Notes under the pieces: model-generated
Seen by the model: only the letters and a program-made list of their open reading frames with translations
Databases searched by the model: none
What the model was told of the DNA's origin: nothing
Translations under genes and position numbers: made by a program
Source of the DNA: Singulisphaera sp. GP187
GTDB lineage: Bacteria; Planctomycetota; Phycisphaerae; Phycisphaerales; SM1A02
Assembly (NCBI GenBank): GCA_945871445.1
Contig: CAMBWI010000002.1
Location: forward strand, 1-64,000
Direction: 5' to 3'
DNA: 64,000 nt
In this document: positions 34,410 through 42,999 of the stretch, piece after piece
Layout of the letters: the number at the start of each line of letters is the position of its first letter
Numbering within the stretch: position 1 is the first letter of the stretch

Positions 34410-35135
34410 GAGCGGAATGATTCGCTTGGAAGATTGCGAAACACACATTATTTCTTCTGAAAATATTGGCTGCGATGAACGGCTCATACCAAGAGTCATG
34501 CCCTGTAGAACAAATCCTCCACCGAATCCACCTGTGATCGAAGTTCCGTCAACGATTGATCCATCTGACAACCAAATTCGTACCGCTGCAATCTGTGGGG
34601 GAGCCGATACCAACGCAATTCCAGCAACACGATCAAGTGGAACCTCTCGTTTGCTCCCCGCATTTTCGATGATGATTGGGTCGGTAAACGATTCGATAAA
34701 CCCATTCATCCGATCTCCATTACGCAAAACAATCTCATCGAGATCGATTGCGGATGGTGGTTGTGACATTGGTTCAAATTGAATGAATGATGTTCGTTCA
34801 ATCGGAATATCCATCATGCCCATTCCCGGATGCTTCCAACGCACAACGAGATCATCTCGATTGCCATGAAAGCCACCGAAGGATGCGATAATCACTTGAC
34901 CATCAGTTAATTTTGTAAACGAAAACGGACGGCGCACGATTCTTTCAATGGAGTCATCTTGGGGAATCCACGCCAATACGTTCAAGCCAGCATCATTCCC
35001 ATTTTCGAAGCGAAACACGCCGACCTCATCAATTGTCGCATCAACCCACTGACCTTGTAGAGTTAAAACCTCCACATGCGACATCTCGTCAGATGCGCCG
35101 AAAAGAAGCGAGAAAAAACATATGAATGAAATCAT
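33999..35135 (-). CDS. Exported NPCBM-like domain protein, last gene of MoxR operon
   Basis: 378 residues. Short signal peptide (ISFICFFSLLFGAS). Residues ~20-180 are beta-rich with LTLQGQWVDATIDEV and LDEIVLRNGDRMNGFIESF, short SMb/SH3-like strands seen in planctomycete exported proteins. Residues ~235-375 look like an NPCBM (novel putative carbohydrate-binding module) beta sandwich: YEIPKGFSVFSADVEIPP, ADCAFVVRQNGQELARFS, VRVTIQNGPLEIEIEEAAGG. Starts five bases after the stop of the toroid gene. Its last 410 bp lie antisense to the comEC 3' region. Confidence 0.72.
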   Translation of the reverse strand: MISFICFFSLLFGASDEMSHVEVLTLQGQWVDATIDEVGVFRFENGNDAGLNVLAWIPQDDSIERIVRRPFSFTKLTDGQVIIASFGGFHGNRDDLVVRWKHPGMGMMDIPIERTSFIQFEPMSQPPSAIDLDEIVLRNGDRMNGFIESFTDPIIIENAGSKREVPLDRVAGIALVSAPPQIAAVRIWLSDGSIVDGTSITGGFGGGFVLQGMTLGMSRSSQPIFSEEIMCVSQSSKRIIPLSLIQPKVFAPTTIFLPRAEYPTPIISTIEAPLGASTIEIRGPERLVYEIPKGFSVFSADVEIPPAVLGWADCAFVVRQNGQELARFSLNTKNPKERVRVTIQNGPLEIEIEEAAGGPIGDTVILRRAILIDVAVGG

Positions 35136-35140
35136 GTTTA

Positions 35141-36289
35141 TCAGCGCTGGAAAATTGGTAAATACCGATTTGGCATTTGAAGCACAATTAACGCCATCGC
35201 CGTTGCGTATGACTCGCCGGCTTGATGATCAATCCACGAACCGTCGTCACTCTGTATAGCGATCAACTCTTCACGAACTCTCGACCACCATTTTTCCCAG
35301 CGATCTCCACCTGCGAGATACATAGCTTGGGTTGCGTAATACTGTCCATAAAAATAATGTGCGACCATTTGTGTTCCGCCTGTCGTTGCGATTGTGGAAT
35401 TACCGGATAAATATTCCAAACCTCGTTCGATGGAATCATCTTCATACACCCCCGCATAGAAAAGGCTTGTGACTCCTGCGGCTGTTCGTGGCCACGCGCT
35501 TGAACCTGGTTGACGCATATATCGAAAGCCACCATCGGCATTCTGACAATCTCGAACATATCGAACCGCACGGTCAATTGTGTCTTTTGAAATTTTAATA
35601 CCAGCGTTTCGTGCGCTTCGCATCGCCATCACTTGACAAATCGTGACGGAAACATCTGCGTCATACGGAACGGGGTTGTAACGCCAACCACCCTCATCAT
35701 TTTGACTGTTCAAGATTAAATCGATCGCACGAACAAGCGCATCTCGAACGCGCGAATCGGTTGAATTCATTCCATAAATCTCGCCCAGAAAAAGGGTGGC
35801 GAATCCATGACCATACATTGGTCCGGTGGTGCTTTCCGCGGCAAGCAATCCGCTTTCAGATTTGTTTGCAAGAACGAATTCAAGTGCACGGGAAACTTGC
35901 TCACCATAGCGACCTCGACCAGGCAAGTTGCCATCCGCCATAAAAGCAAGTGCGGCCAAAGATGCGATACCAACATGCCGACCATAGCGACCTCTTCCGA
36001 ATGATCCATCATCATTCTGTGATGATGCAAGGAATGCAAGTCCACGCTCTATAGAGCGAGCTAATTCTTTGGTGATTTCATTTTGTGCTGGTTTGTTTTC
36101 TGCCCCACCAACAGCCTTCTTTGATTCTGGCGCCACTGCATCGCTTGGTGATGTTGGAGTGGTGGGTTCGATTGGGGTGTCGGATTTCTTTTGAGGTTCT
36201 TCTTTTTGTGTTGGCTGTGCTGCGACCTTTTCGACAGTTGGTTGCGGCAGAGATTGAAGCGCGAGAATGAGTGTGATCGAATAAATCAT
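35141..36289 (-). CDS. Exported alpha/alpha-toroid (prenyltransferase/squalene-cyclase repeat) protein
   Basis: 382 residues from the ATG at 36289, chosen because a signal peptide (MIYSITLILALQSL) follows; the open frame reaches 36358. A Pro/Glu/Lys-rich linker to ~85 precedes six or so toroid repeats with QxxDGSFG/GGWRY-type motifs: LAFLASSQNDDGSFGRG, LILNSQNDEGGWRYN, YVRDCQNADGGFRYMR, ELIAIQSDDGSWID. Known: this fold occurs in squalene-hopene cyclases and complement C3, but the DxDD cyclase motif is absent. Inference: a binding scaffold for envelope ligands rather than a cyclase. Sixth-from-start gene order position in the MoxR operon. Confidence 0.82.
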   Translation of the reverse strand: MIYSITLILALQSLPQPTVEKVAAQPTQKEEPQKKSDTPIEPTTPTSPSDAVAPESKKAVGGAENKPAQNEITKELARSIERGLAFLASSQNDDGSFGRGRYGRHVGIASLAALAFMADGNLPGRGRYGEQVSRALEFVLANKSESGLLAAESTTGPMYGHGFATLFLGEIYGMNSTDSRVRDALVRAIDLILNSQNDEGGWRYNPVPYDADVSVTICQVMAMRSARNAGIKISKDTIDRAVRYVRDCQNADGGFRYMRQPGSSAWPRTAAGVTSLFYAGVYEDDSIERGLEYLSGNSTIATTGGTQMVAHYFYGQYYATQAMYLAGGDRWEKWWSRVREELIAIQSDDGSWIDHQAGESYATAMALIVLQMPNRYLPIFQR

Positions 36290-36309
36290 ATTGTCTTGCT
36301 GTTTGTGTT

Positions 36310-37131
36310 TTATGGCTTCGATTCTTCTGCAATCCGCCTGTAATACGCTTCGGTCCAACGACGATACACCGAAGACATCTTTTCACGAACACCCTGACGA
36401 ATGATCTCGCGTGTTCTTGGGGGTAAATTTCCCCACTCTTCATCTGTCTCTTGAATCACTCCGCCCTCGATTGCATCAACGACTGGTGGTAGTTCGCCGG
36501 GTTTATCTCCGGTGGGTTGTGATTTCGATGAGCCTGGCTTTTCTCCCTCTTTTTGTGTGGCTCGTTGTCTTGCTTCTTCTCGTCGTTTTTCTTCAGACCC
36601 TGCAGATTCTGATTGATTTGCGCCCTTTTCATCGCCTGGCTTTGCGGATCCTTTTTGTTTGTCACCAGAGGATGAAGATGAGGATGAGGATGAACTTGAT
36701 GATGATTGTTGCTGTTGTTGCTGTGCAGATGCGATCAATGCGTCGAGTCTTGCGAGAACATCTTCTTGAATTCTTTGGACCGCAGTTCCAGAATCTTTTT
36801 CGTTTAACAGTATTGCGCTTCGTCGCATCCCATCGACCGTCGCCTCAAGGGTGTTCTTTGCTTCCTTTTCACTTAAAATTCTTTGGAGTGTTTCTCTTTG
36901 TGTGCGACCACTTTCTGCGCTCGCCTTCTTTGAATCTGTTTCGGCGATACCAAGAAGATCGTCGAGTGATTTTTCATCATCTGCCACCGGTTTTTCTGTC
37001 GTAGATCCCTGGGTGGTCTGTGGTGGTGGTGAACTAGGAGGTGGTGTTTGTGATTCTTGAGAATTGTTTGCACCAACATGCGTGATAGACGCAAACACAA
37101 ACAAGAGTGTTATGGATGTTGTACTTTTCAA
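36310..37131 (-). CDS. Low-complexity exported protein of the MoxR operon
   Basis: 273 residues from a TTG start whose bases overlap the preceding stop (TTGA at 37128-37131). Signal peptide (SITLLFVFASITHVGA). Residues ~25-135 are Pro/Thr/Glu rich and helical (QRIQEDVLARLDALIASAQ). A Gln run then a Ser run sits at ~140-157, a charged Lys/Glu/Gly linker to ~215, then a conserved-looking tail: EEWGNLPPRTREIIRQGVREKMSSVYRRWTEAYYRRIAEE. This tail pattern recurs at the end of such planctomycete operons. Function unknown. Confidence 0.72.
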   Translation of the reverse strand: MKSTTSITLLFVFASITHVGANNSQESQTPPPSSPPPQTTQGSTTEKPVADDEKSLDDLLGIAETDSKKASAESGRTQRETLQRILSEKEAKNTLEATVDGMRRSAILLNEKDSGTAVQRIQEDVLARLDALIASAQQQQQQSSSSSSSSSSSSSGDKQKGSAKPGDEKGANQSESAGSEEKRREEARQRATQKEGEKPGSSKSQPTGDKPGELPPVVDAIEGGVIQETDEEWGNLPPRTREIIRQGVREKMSSVYRRWTEAYYRRIAEESKP

Positions 37132-40100
37132 ATTGGATTCCTCGCTTCTTCTTCTGGTTGAATAGGGGGATCATCCTTGGGGGGGACCAAGACTGGAACT
37201 TCTGCGTTTTCGCGTTCTTTCATCTTCCGCTCTAGTTCTTCACGAAGCTTCTCTGCAATCTTTGCAATGGAATCTTGTCTTTGCGCCAAACCATTTATTG
37301 CATCAACGGGAACTTGTGTGCTTTCGATTGCCTTTGTTCGTTCATAGATGCGCTGCTGAAGCGAACGTATCACCTTCAATTCTGCAAGTGGTGGAATCAA
37401 TGGTTTTTCTTCTTCGCCACCACCGCCTCCGCCACCGCCCGTTTCTTGGTTTGGGTCTGCAAATGGATCGTCGGGTTTCTTTGCGGCCTCACCGAGGGCA
37501 CCAACCAGCCCGCGAAGAATTTCCATCACCTCTCGTTCCATTTCTATTGTTGATTGTGTTGGTGGTCCACTTCTCAAATCTGCTGCTGCACGAGCAGCAG
37601 CGTCAAGAGCGAGTGTCGTTGCTTCTGTGAATGTTGGAGACTTTTGAACATCTTGCGAACTTTCTGATATTGCCGCAATTGCTTGCCGAATGCTTTCTTG
37701 CTCGACACCAAGACGGCGAGCTTCGACAAGTACTCGCCGATCACTCCCTTTATTGAGCAGTGATTCGGACGCTATAAACAATCCCTCTTCGCGGTCATAG
37801 AGATCTTTGTATTGCTTAACGAGTTCGCGCACTCGTTGTTGACGTTCTTGTTCTTTGTTCTTTGTTTCTTGTTGGCGCACAACTTCGAGTGCCTCTTGAA
37901 AGAGGGCGGTTGCACGCACAAGATTTTCGTGACCAAGTGCAACTTGAGATGGTGATGCCCCAAGAGCACTTGCTGCGCGACCGTCAGCCTCTGCTCCGCG
38001 TTCAATAAGGCGTACAACCCGTTGTGCGTTTGGTCCAGCAGAGCGTCCTTCATCCGCTACCGCAGAGGCGTTCAGTGAAAGTGTCGCCGCTTGTTGAGAA
38101 ACAGCAAGTGATGACTTCTCAACCACAGCGCCATCTGCTGTTAAGAGTGCAAGTCCAAGCTCTTCGGTGCTTTGGGATTGAAGAACGAGTTGTTTAAGGG
38201 CATCAACAAGAGTTGCAAGTCGACGGCGCAGAGTCTCGGTTCTCGCTTTTTCATCATCGGCAAGATCGCCAATCATTTTCTGGACGGTTTGCAGAGCTGA
38301 TGCTGATGAGCGTTGTGCTTCATCAAGACGATTTTCTCTTGTCGCTTGTTCTGTTTGTTCCATACGAGCCACGAGTGATTCGTTATCGCCTCGCTCTGCC
38401 GCTTGTCGAAGGTTATCCGCACGAGCCAAGTCTTCCTTTTCAATTTTCTTGGCGCGTTCTTTAAGTTCTTCAATGGTTTCACGCGCGGTTTGAGCTGCAG
38501 TTTTCGCGCCTTCTGCTGCACGATCCAAACTCGCGGATTCATCTGCTGACAACTCCGAGCGATTACGCCCAATCGTATTTGCTCCCGCCCTTGTCCTTTC
38601 TTTTTCTGATTGTGAAATAGCCTCTGCGACTTTTTCTAATTTGCGGGCCGCCATCCACGCATCTTTATCTTTATCGAGGAGTGTTGCGAGATCGTTCAGT
38701 TCGCTGCGAACCTCCCGTTGTGCTTCTTTGGCGTCTTCAATCTTCTTGTTGCTCCGATTCGAATCTTGATTTTCTTTATCTTCTGATTGAATTTGGGCCG
38801 CTTCTTGTAAATTATTTCGAGCCGATTCGCTTTGTGTTTGAGCGGTTTGGAGGATGTCATCTGCGGCTTCAATCATGCTTCGTGTCGCGTCATCTTGAAT
38901 ATCATTTCGATCAAGTCTTTTTTCGAGTCCGTCCATCATTGAGCGGATGGTTGAAATACGCTCACCAATTTCGGTTTGGGGGCGCACTTTGGTTGATGCA
39001 GATTCTTCGCGTGTCATCAAACCTGCTTGTCGCTCGTTTGTTCGTATCGCACCTTGACGAATTGCGGCGATCGTGTTGCGTGTTTCTTCCTCAAACTGTG
39101 GGCGGGTCAACACACGAATACGTCGTGGTGTCGATCGCGTTCCTTCTCGTGCAACACCATCAAGGCGGAAGACATCGTCAGCGATAAGAGTAATTTCAAA
39201 CACATCTCCAGGTTGGGCGTTGGCGGTAGAAAGATCAAAGAGTGTTTCCGTTTCAGCTTCACGCTCTCCTTCGACCAAAACAGAAACTAAATCTTTGCGC
39301 CAGGTTTTTGATTTGCTTACTTGAATGGCGATTCGATCAAGCCCAACATCGTCGCGACCTATGCCTTTGATTGGGATGAGTGCGGTTGCGAGAACAGTTT
39401 CATCTGTGTTTGGTTCGGTCACAAGTGCTTCGGGGGGTACATCTGCCGCAACATCAATCACAGCCTGAATGTCATCAATGTTTTGAACTCCATTCTTGTC
39501 TATCAAGCGGATATTCAGTGAACGAGATTGATCTGCAAGCCATTCAATATGCCATTTCCCATCGAGATCTGAAAATTCGAACTGGGTGTCATCTGGGTCA
39601 TCGCCTTTTTTGTTGTTGGACCAAATCAACGTTGATCGAAGCCAGTTCTCGCGTTGTAATTCATCTGTTGGAACAACAATGGTGCCGGTTGGCAACAAAT
39701 CAAATCCAACCATAGATCCCGCGAGGATTGTTGTGGGAATACGACCATTATTATTTGTGCCATTCCCAAGTTCATAAAATTGTGATTGAATCTTTGTTGC
39801 GTATTGTGGTGGTGTGATAGAGGCGGTCAACGATGTGAGGGTTGGCGCTTCAACAAAATCGATTCGTTGGATGTTTGTTTCAACATCGCGCGTCAAGAAT
39901 TGGAATTCAATCGAATCAGACCCGGCTTCGATCAATCGCTCAAATCGAGTTTCGCTCTGATGAATCAATTGAATTTTTTCCCACACACCAATATTGTCTC
40001 CAACTGTTCGACGAAGTCGAACCCAAACGGGCTCGGTTTCTGGGTTTCCACGAAACAAATCCGATTTCAGGGCTAACGCTGTTTGTTTGGGGTGGTGGGT

Positions 40101-40691
40101 CGCGAATGTTGTGCTACGGATTCCTGTTCGTGCCGGCCACTCCGCTAACACCCAAGGTGTAAGCGTTCTGAGGATTCCGGTTGTAGCAAGCGATGGTGAA
40201 AAAACAAAAAAACCAACCCACAACATAACAACAACGGCGAATGCGACAAATTCTTTCTTGAGTTGTGATGTTGATAACAAACCATAAATATCTTGTGGAG
40301 AGACCAACGCAATTGCGTCCAACTCTACCTTTTTTGCAAATGGATTTTGTGTGAAATTTTGATCTGCCGCAAACTCGACACCAGACGCAAGGCGGCCGGA
40401 CGCTTGGGGGTTACGTTTTTCAACCTCAAGAGCCAATTTGACTCGAGATGATGGTGGAGTCAAAACCGGTAAAAAACGATTTCGGAACAACCAACCAACA
40501 AAGAACACAAGTCCCAACAAAATGAACCAACGAAGCGGAGAGGGGAATCGAATGAGTGCATCAACCGCAACACATCCAGAAAGTGCAAGGATCACTGTTC
40601 GTCCCAAGACTATTGATTTCTCGGCAATGCGTATTGTGCGCATGCGTCGACCAACATCATCAAATTCTTGGGGCAGGTTTCGGGTGATCAT
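37128..40691 (-). CDS. DUF4175-like large membrane coiled-coil protein
   Basis: 1187 residues. Two or three N-terminal helices (VILALSGCVAVDALI, WFILLGLVFFVGWLFRN, FVAFAVVVMLWVGFFVFSPSL ~168-188). Residues ~200-530 hold periplasmic beta-sandwich-type segments (IRLIDKNGVQNIDD, VALDRIAIQVSK). From ~535 to 1090 it is mostly Glu/Gln/Ala/Arg-rich helix, a long coiled-coil region. A Gly run (GGGGGGGG) at ~1112 comes before the Pro-rich tail ending EEEARNPI. Known: DUF4175-like proteins are linked to MoxR/VWA operons, but no function is established. Ends in the TTGA overlap with the next gene. Confidence 0.82.
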   Translation of the reverse strand: MITRNLPQEFDDVGRRMRTIRIAEKSIVLGRTVILALSGCVAVDALIRFPSPLRWFILLGLVFFVGWLFRNRFLPVLTPPSSRVKLALEVEKRNPQASGRLASGVEFAADQNFTQNPFAKKVELDAIALVSPQDIYGLLSTSQLKKEFVAFAVVVMLWVGFFVFSPSLATTGILRTLTPWVLAEWPARTGIRSTTFATHHPKQTALALKSDLFRGNPETEPVWVRLRRTVGDNIGVWEKIQLIHQSETRFERLIEAGSDSIEFQFLTRDVETNIQRIDFVEAPTLTSLTASITPPQYATKIQSQFYELGNGTNNNGRIPTTILAGSMVGFDLLPTGTIVVPTDELQRENWLRSTLIWSNNKKGDDPDDTQFEFSDLDGKWHIEWLADQSRSLNIRLIDKNGVQNIDDIQAVIDVAADVPPEALVTEPNTDETVLATALIPIKGIGRDDVGLDRIAIQVSKSKTWRKDLVSVLVEGEREAETETLFDLSTANAQPGDVFEITLIADDVFRLDGVAREGTRSTPRRIRVLTRPQFEEETRNTIAAIRQGAIRTNERQAGLMTREESASTKVRPQTEIGERISTIRSMMDGLEKRLDRNDIQDDATRSMIEAADDILQTAQTQSESARNNLQEAAQIQSEDKENQDSNRSNKKIEDAKEAQREVRSELNDLATLLDKDKDAWMAARKLEKVAEAISQSEKERTRAGANTIGRNRSELSADESASLDRAAEGAKTAAQTARETIEELKERAKKIEKEDLARADNLRQAAERGDNESLVARMEQTEQATRENRLDEAQRSSASALQTVQKMIGDLADDEKARTETLRRRLATLVDALKQLVLQSQSTEELGLALLTADGAVVEKSSLAVSQQAATLSLNASAVADEGRSAGPNAQRVVRLIERGAEADGRAASALGASPSQVALGHENLVRATALFQEALEVVRQQETKNKEQERQQRVRELVKQYKDLYDREEGLFIASESLLNKGSDRRVLVEARRLGVEQESIRQAIAAISESSQDVQKSPTFTEATTLALDAAARAAADLRSGPPTQSTIEMEREVMEILRGLVGALGEAAKKPDDPFADPNQETGGGGGGGGEEEKPLIPPLAELKVIRSLQQRIYERTKAIESTQVPVDAINGLAQRQDSIAKIAEKLREELERKMKERENAEVPVLVPPKDDPPIQPEEEARNPI

Positions 40692-40710
40692 GTTTGATTC
40701 CTGTGAAATC

Positions 40711-42999
40711 CTACGCCAACCTCAACACTCTTCGGCCGATCCATTCCAACAAAAGAAGTAGAAGAACAAGAAAGAGTGCTGCGGGGCTATTCCAAATAGG
40801 GTCAAGAATGGAGCGCTCTCGACTCGCCGCACGCTTGGGCAAGAGTTGTCGCAATTTTTCGATTTCAACAGGAGCAATAACCGACCCGTTTGTTCGTGTT
40901 GCAAGATCGATGAGTTGGGGGTGGTCTGTTTCTGGGTGAGACAACTCTGTGTCGTTTTGAATAACTTTGACCACCTGTTCCATATTGTTGATTCTTGAAG
41001 ATTCAACACGAACTCTCCAAAGGCCTGGATTCTCTGGAGTCCAAAGCCCAACCCAACCAGATGTTTCGCGAGTAATTTGTATTGCTTGCTCGGTTGGTGT
41101 TCCCGTGGTTTCGATTGGCTGAATCTGAACATCAAGTGGACCGTCGCCCGCGGTGTTTGCGGCTTTGGGATCTTGGATCTCGACTCGAATGATTGCTGGG
41201 GTTCCCACTTCGGGTTGCTTTGGTTCAACGACCAACCGAAACGAGTTTCCATCGGATTGTGTTGTGCCACGAGAAAGGTAGCGAATGAATTGAATCCAAA
41301 ACCTCTCTTGATATGTTTCGCCAATTCCGTGACGCCAACGCCACGTTTCGTCGGTTGCGACATAAACAACTAATCCAGCTCCATATCGCATCGAAAGAAC
41401 AATTGGAGATGATGATTTCCCAGAGAGTGTTCGACCTTGTGCGAGAACTTCGGTGGTTGGTTTCAGTGAACTTTTTTCAATTCGTTGAGCCCACTCCAAC
41501 TGACCTCGTTCACCAGATGGTGAGAGTGTGGCTGGCCATCTCTCTTTTGCAGATTCACCCAAACGCATAACACCTGCTCGCAACGCATTTTCTGTTGGTT
41601 CTACATAAATCGCTTCATCAAATCTTTCTGGAACTCCGTGCATTGGGAGAAGATCTTCCAAATCTGTTCCCTTCCAAGAATTGGGTGTTGATCGTTCTCC
41701 CCCGATCCACAAAAGACCCGCTCCTCGTTCACTTACAGCTTGTTTGATTTGTGTAATTTGTGTTCCCGACAAACTCCCAGATGGCACGTCGCCAAGGATA
41801 AACAAGTCATAATTCATAAACTCATCTTCGGTTTGTGGCAACCGTTCGAGTGGGGCGTTTCCCTCTTGTGCAAAATCGCGATCGGCCGACAAAAGCATTA
41901 CCGAACTTTCGAAAGATGATTCTCGCACCAATAGGTTTTTGAGATACCTGAATTCCCACCTTGGATATCCCTCGATATATAAGACACGAAGTGGTCGATC
42001 AATAAAATCGACTTCAACAGCCTGTTCATCATTCGCACGAACAAGATCTTCTGAACTGGCTCGAACACGAACAACCCACCGAGTTGGTCCCGCTTCGGAT
42101 TGAACGCCGGTCAATACCGCCTCTGCTCTTTGATTGACAAACTCTTCAGGTGTGACCTCGACAGTGTGAATCACCTTTCCTGTTTTTTCGTCTATTAAAT
42201 CGACCTGTATAGAAGTGCGTGGTGCCCCACCAACACACTGCAACTTTGCAACAACCGGAACTTGGTCTCGAATAAATGCGCGAGATGGTGCCTCGGCTTC
42301 GGTAACTGCCAGATCGGTCGTCGCGTCTGCAGATCCAAGCGGCACAACAAACACGGGCACAGCACGAGCTTGAAGTGCTCGTAAAACACCTCTATCAATT
42401 GGACGTGTTGTTCGCCCATCAGAAATAATGACAACCCCACTTGCTGGTCTCCCTGCGAGTTTGCGTAGTGCTGTTTCAATTGGAACCGTTAAGTCTGTCG
42501 ACCAACCATCTGGTTCTTGGAGTTGTTTTGGATCAAGATTGAACGCAGATGCGTGAAAGCCAAGCCAAACAATCTCGCTTTCCTTTTGAATGTCCGACCA
42601 AACATTGTTTTGGAGTATTTGCCGAATCACCCCATCCCGTGATTCAATTGATCCATCTTCGCGGCGGCTATCGCTTACAGACATACTCCGACTTCGATCA
42701 ACCAAAACCGCAACCCAATCTGGCTGGTTCTCTGTGATGGGTAGTTGAAGTAGTGGCCCAGCGATCAGTGCGCTCACAAAAACAAAAAGTATCCCACGAA
42801 TAGTTGCGAGCGTGAATCGAGTGAACCTCGAACCAACCATTCTCCTATAACTCCAAACAACAATAATTATTGTGCCCACAAACATCAAAAACCAACCCCA
42901 AACAGCGGGTGGGTATTGCCAAGTCAACTGAATCCCATCGGCGCCTTCTGGAATCACATCCAATCCAAAGAACCATCGAAAAAAACTTGATGAGGTCAT
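40711..42999 (-). CDS. Membrane VWA protein with glutamine-amidotransferase-like domain
   Basis: 762 residues from the ATG at 42999, which overlaps the BatA-like stop (ATGA); an ATG at 43059 would overlap by 64 bp. Two N-terminal helices (WGWFLMFVGTIIIVVWSY, RGILFVFVSALIAGPLL). A VWA-like region follows (VAVLVDRSRSMSVSDSR with a DxSxS site, VVIISDGRTTRP, ~95-240). A class I glutamine-amidotransferase-like domain is at ~350-480 (VLYIEGYPRWEFRYLKNLL, YDLFILGDVPSGSL, AGLLWIGGERS). C-terminal helix AALFLVLLLLLLEWIG. Typical partner of BatA-like proteins in planctomycetes. Probably a periplasmic binding module. Confidence 0.85.
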   Translation of the reverse strand: MTSSSFFRWFFGLDVIPEGADGIQLTWQYPPAVWGWFLMFVGTIIIVVWSYRRMVGSRFTRFTLATIRGILFVFVSALIAGPLLQLPITENQPDWVAVLVDRSRSMSVSDSRREDGSIESRDGVIRQILQNNVWSDIQKESEIVWLGFHASAFNLDPKQLQEPDGWSTDLTVPIETALRKLAGRPASGVVIISDGRTTRPIDRGVLRALQARAVPVFVVPLGSADATTDLAVTEAEAPSRAFIRDQVPVVAKLQCVGGAPRTSIQVDLIDEKTGKVIHTVEVTPEEFVNQRAEAVLTGVQSEAGPTRWVVRVRASSEDLVRANDEQAVEVDFIDRPLRVLYIEGYPRWEFRYLKNLLVRESSFESSVMLLSADRDFAQEGNAPLERLPQTEDEFMNYDLFILGDVPSGSLSGTQITQIKQAVSERGAGLLWIGGERSTPNSWKGTDLEDLLPMHGVPERFDEAIYVEPTENALRAGVMRLGESAKERWPATLSPSGERGQLEWAQRIEKSSLKPTTEVLAQGRTLSGKSSSPIVLSMRYGAGLVVYVATDETWRWRHGIGETYQERFWIQFIRYLSRGTTQSDGNSFRLVVEPKQPEVGTPAIIRVEIQDPKAANTAGDGPLDVQIQPIETTGTPTEQAIQITRETSGWVGLWTPENPGLWRVRVESSRINNMEQVVKVIQNDTELSHPETDHPQLIDLATRTNGSVIAPVEIEKLRQLLPKRAASRERSILDPIWNSPAALFLVLLLLLLEWIGRRVLRLA

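Noticed and set aside
36411-37004. 197-residue plus-strand ORF rich in Leu and Arg
   Set aside because: It is antisense to the low-complexity MoxR-operon protein; its composition is the complement of Glu/Gln/Ser-rich codons.
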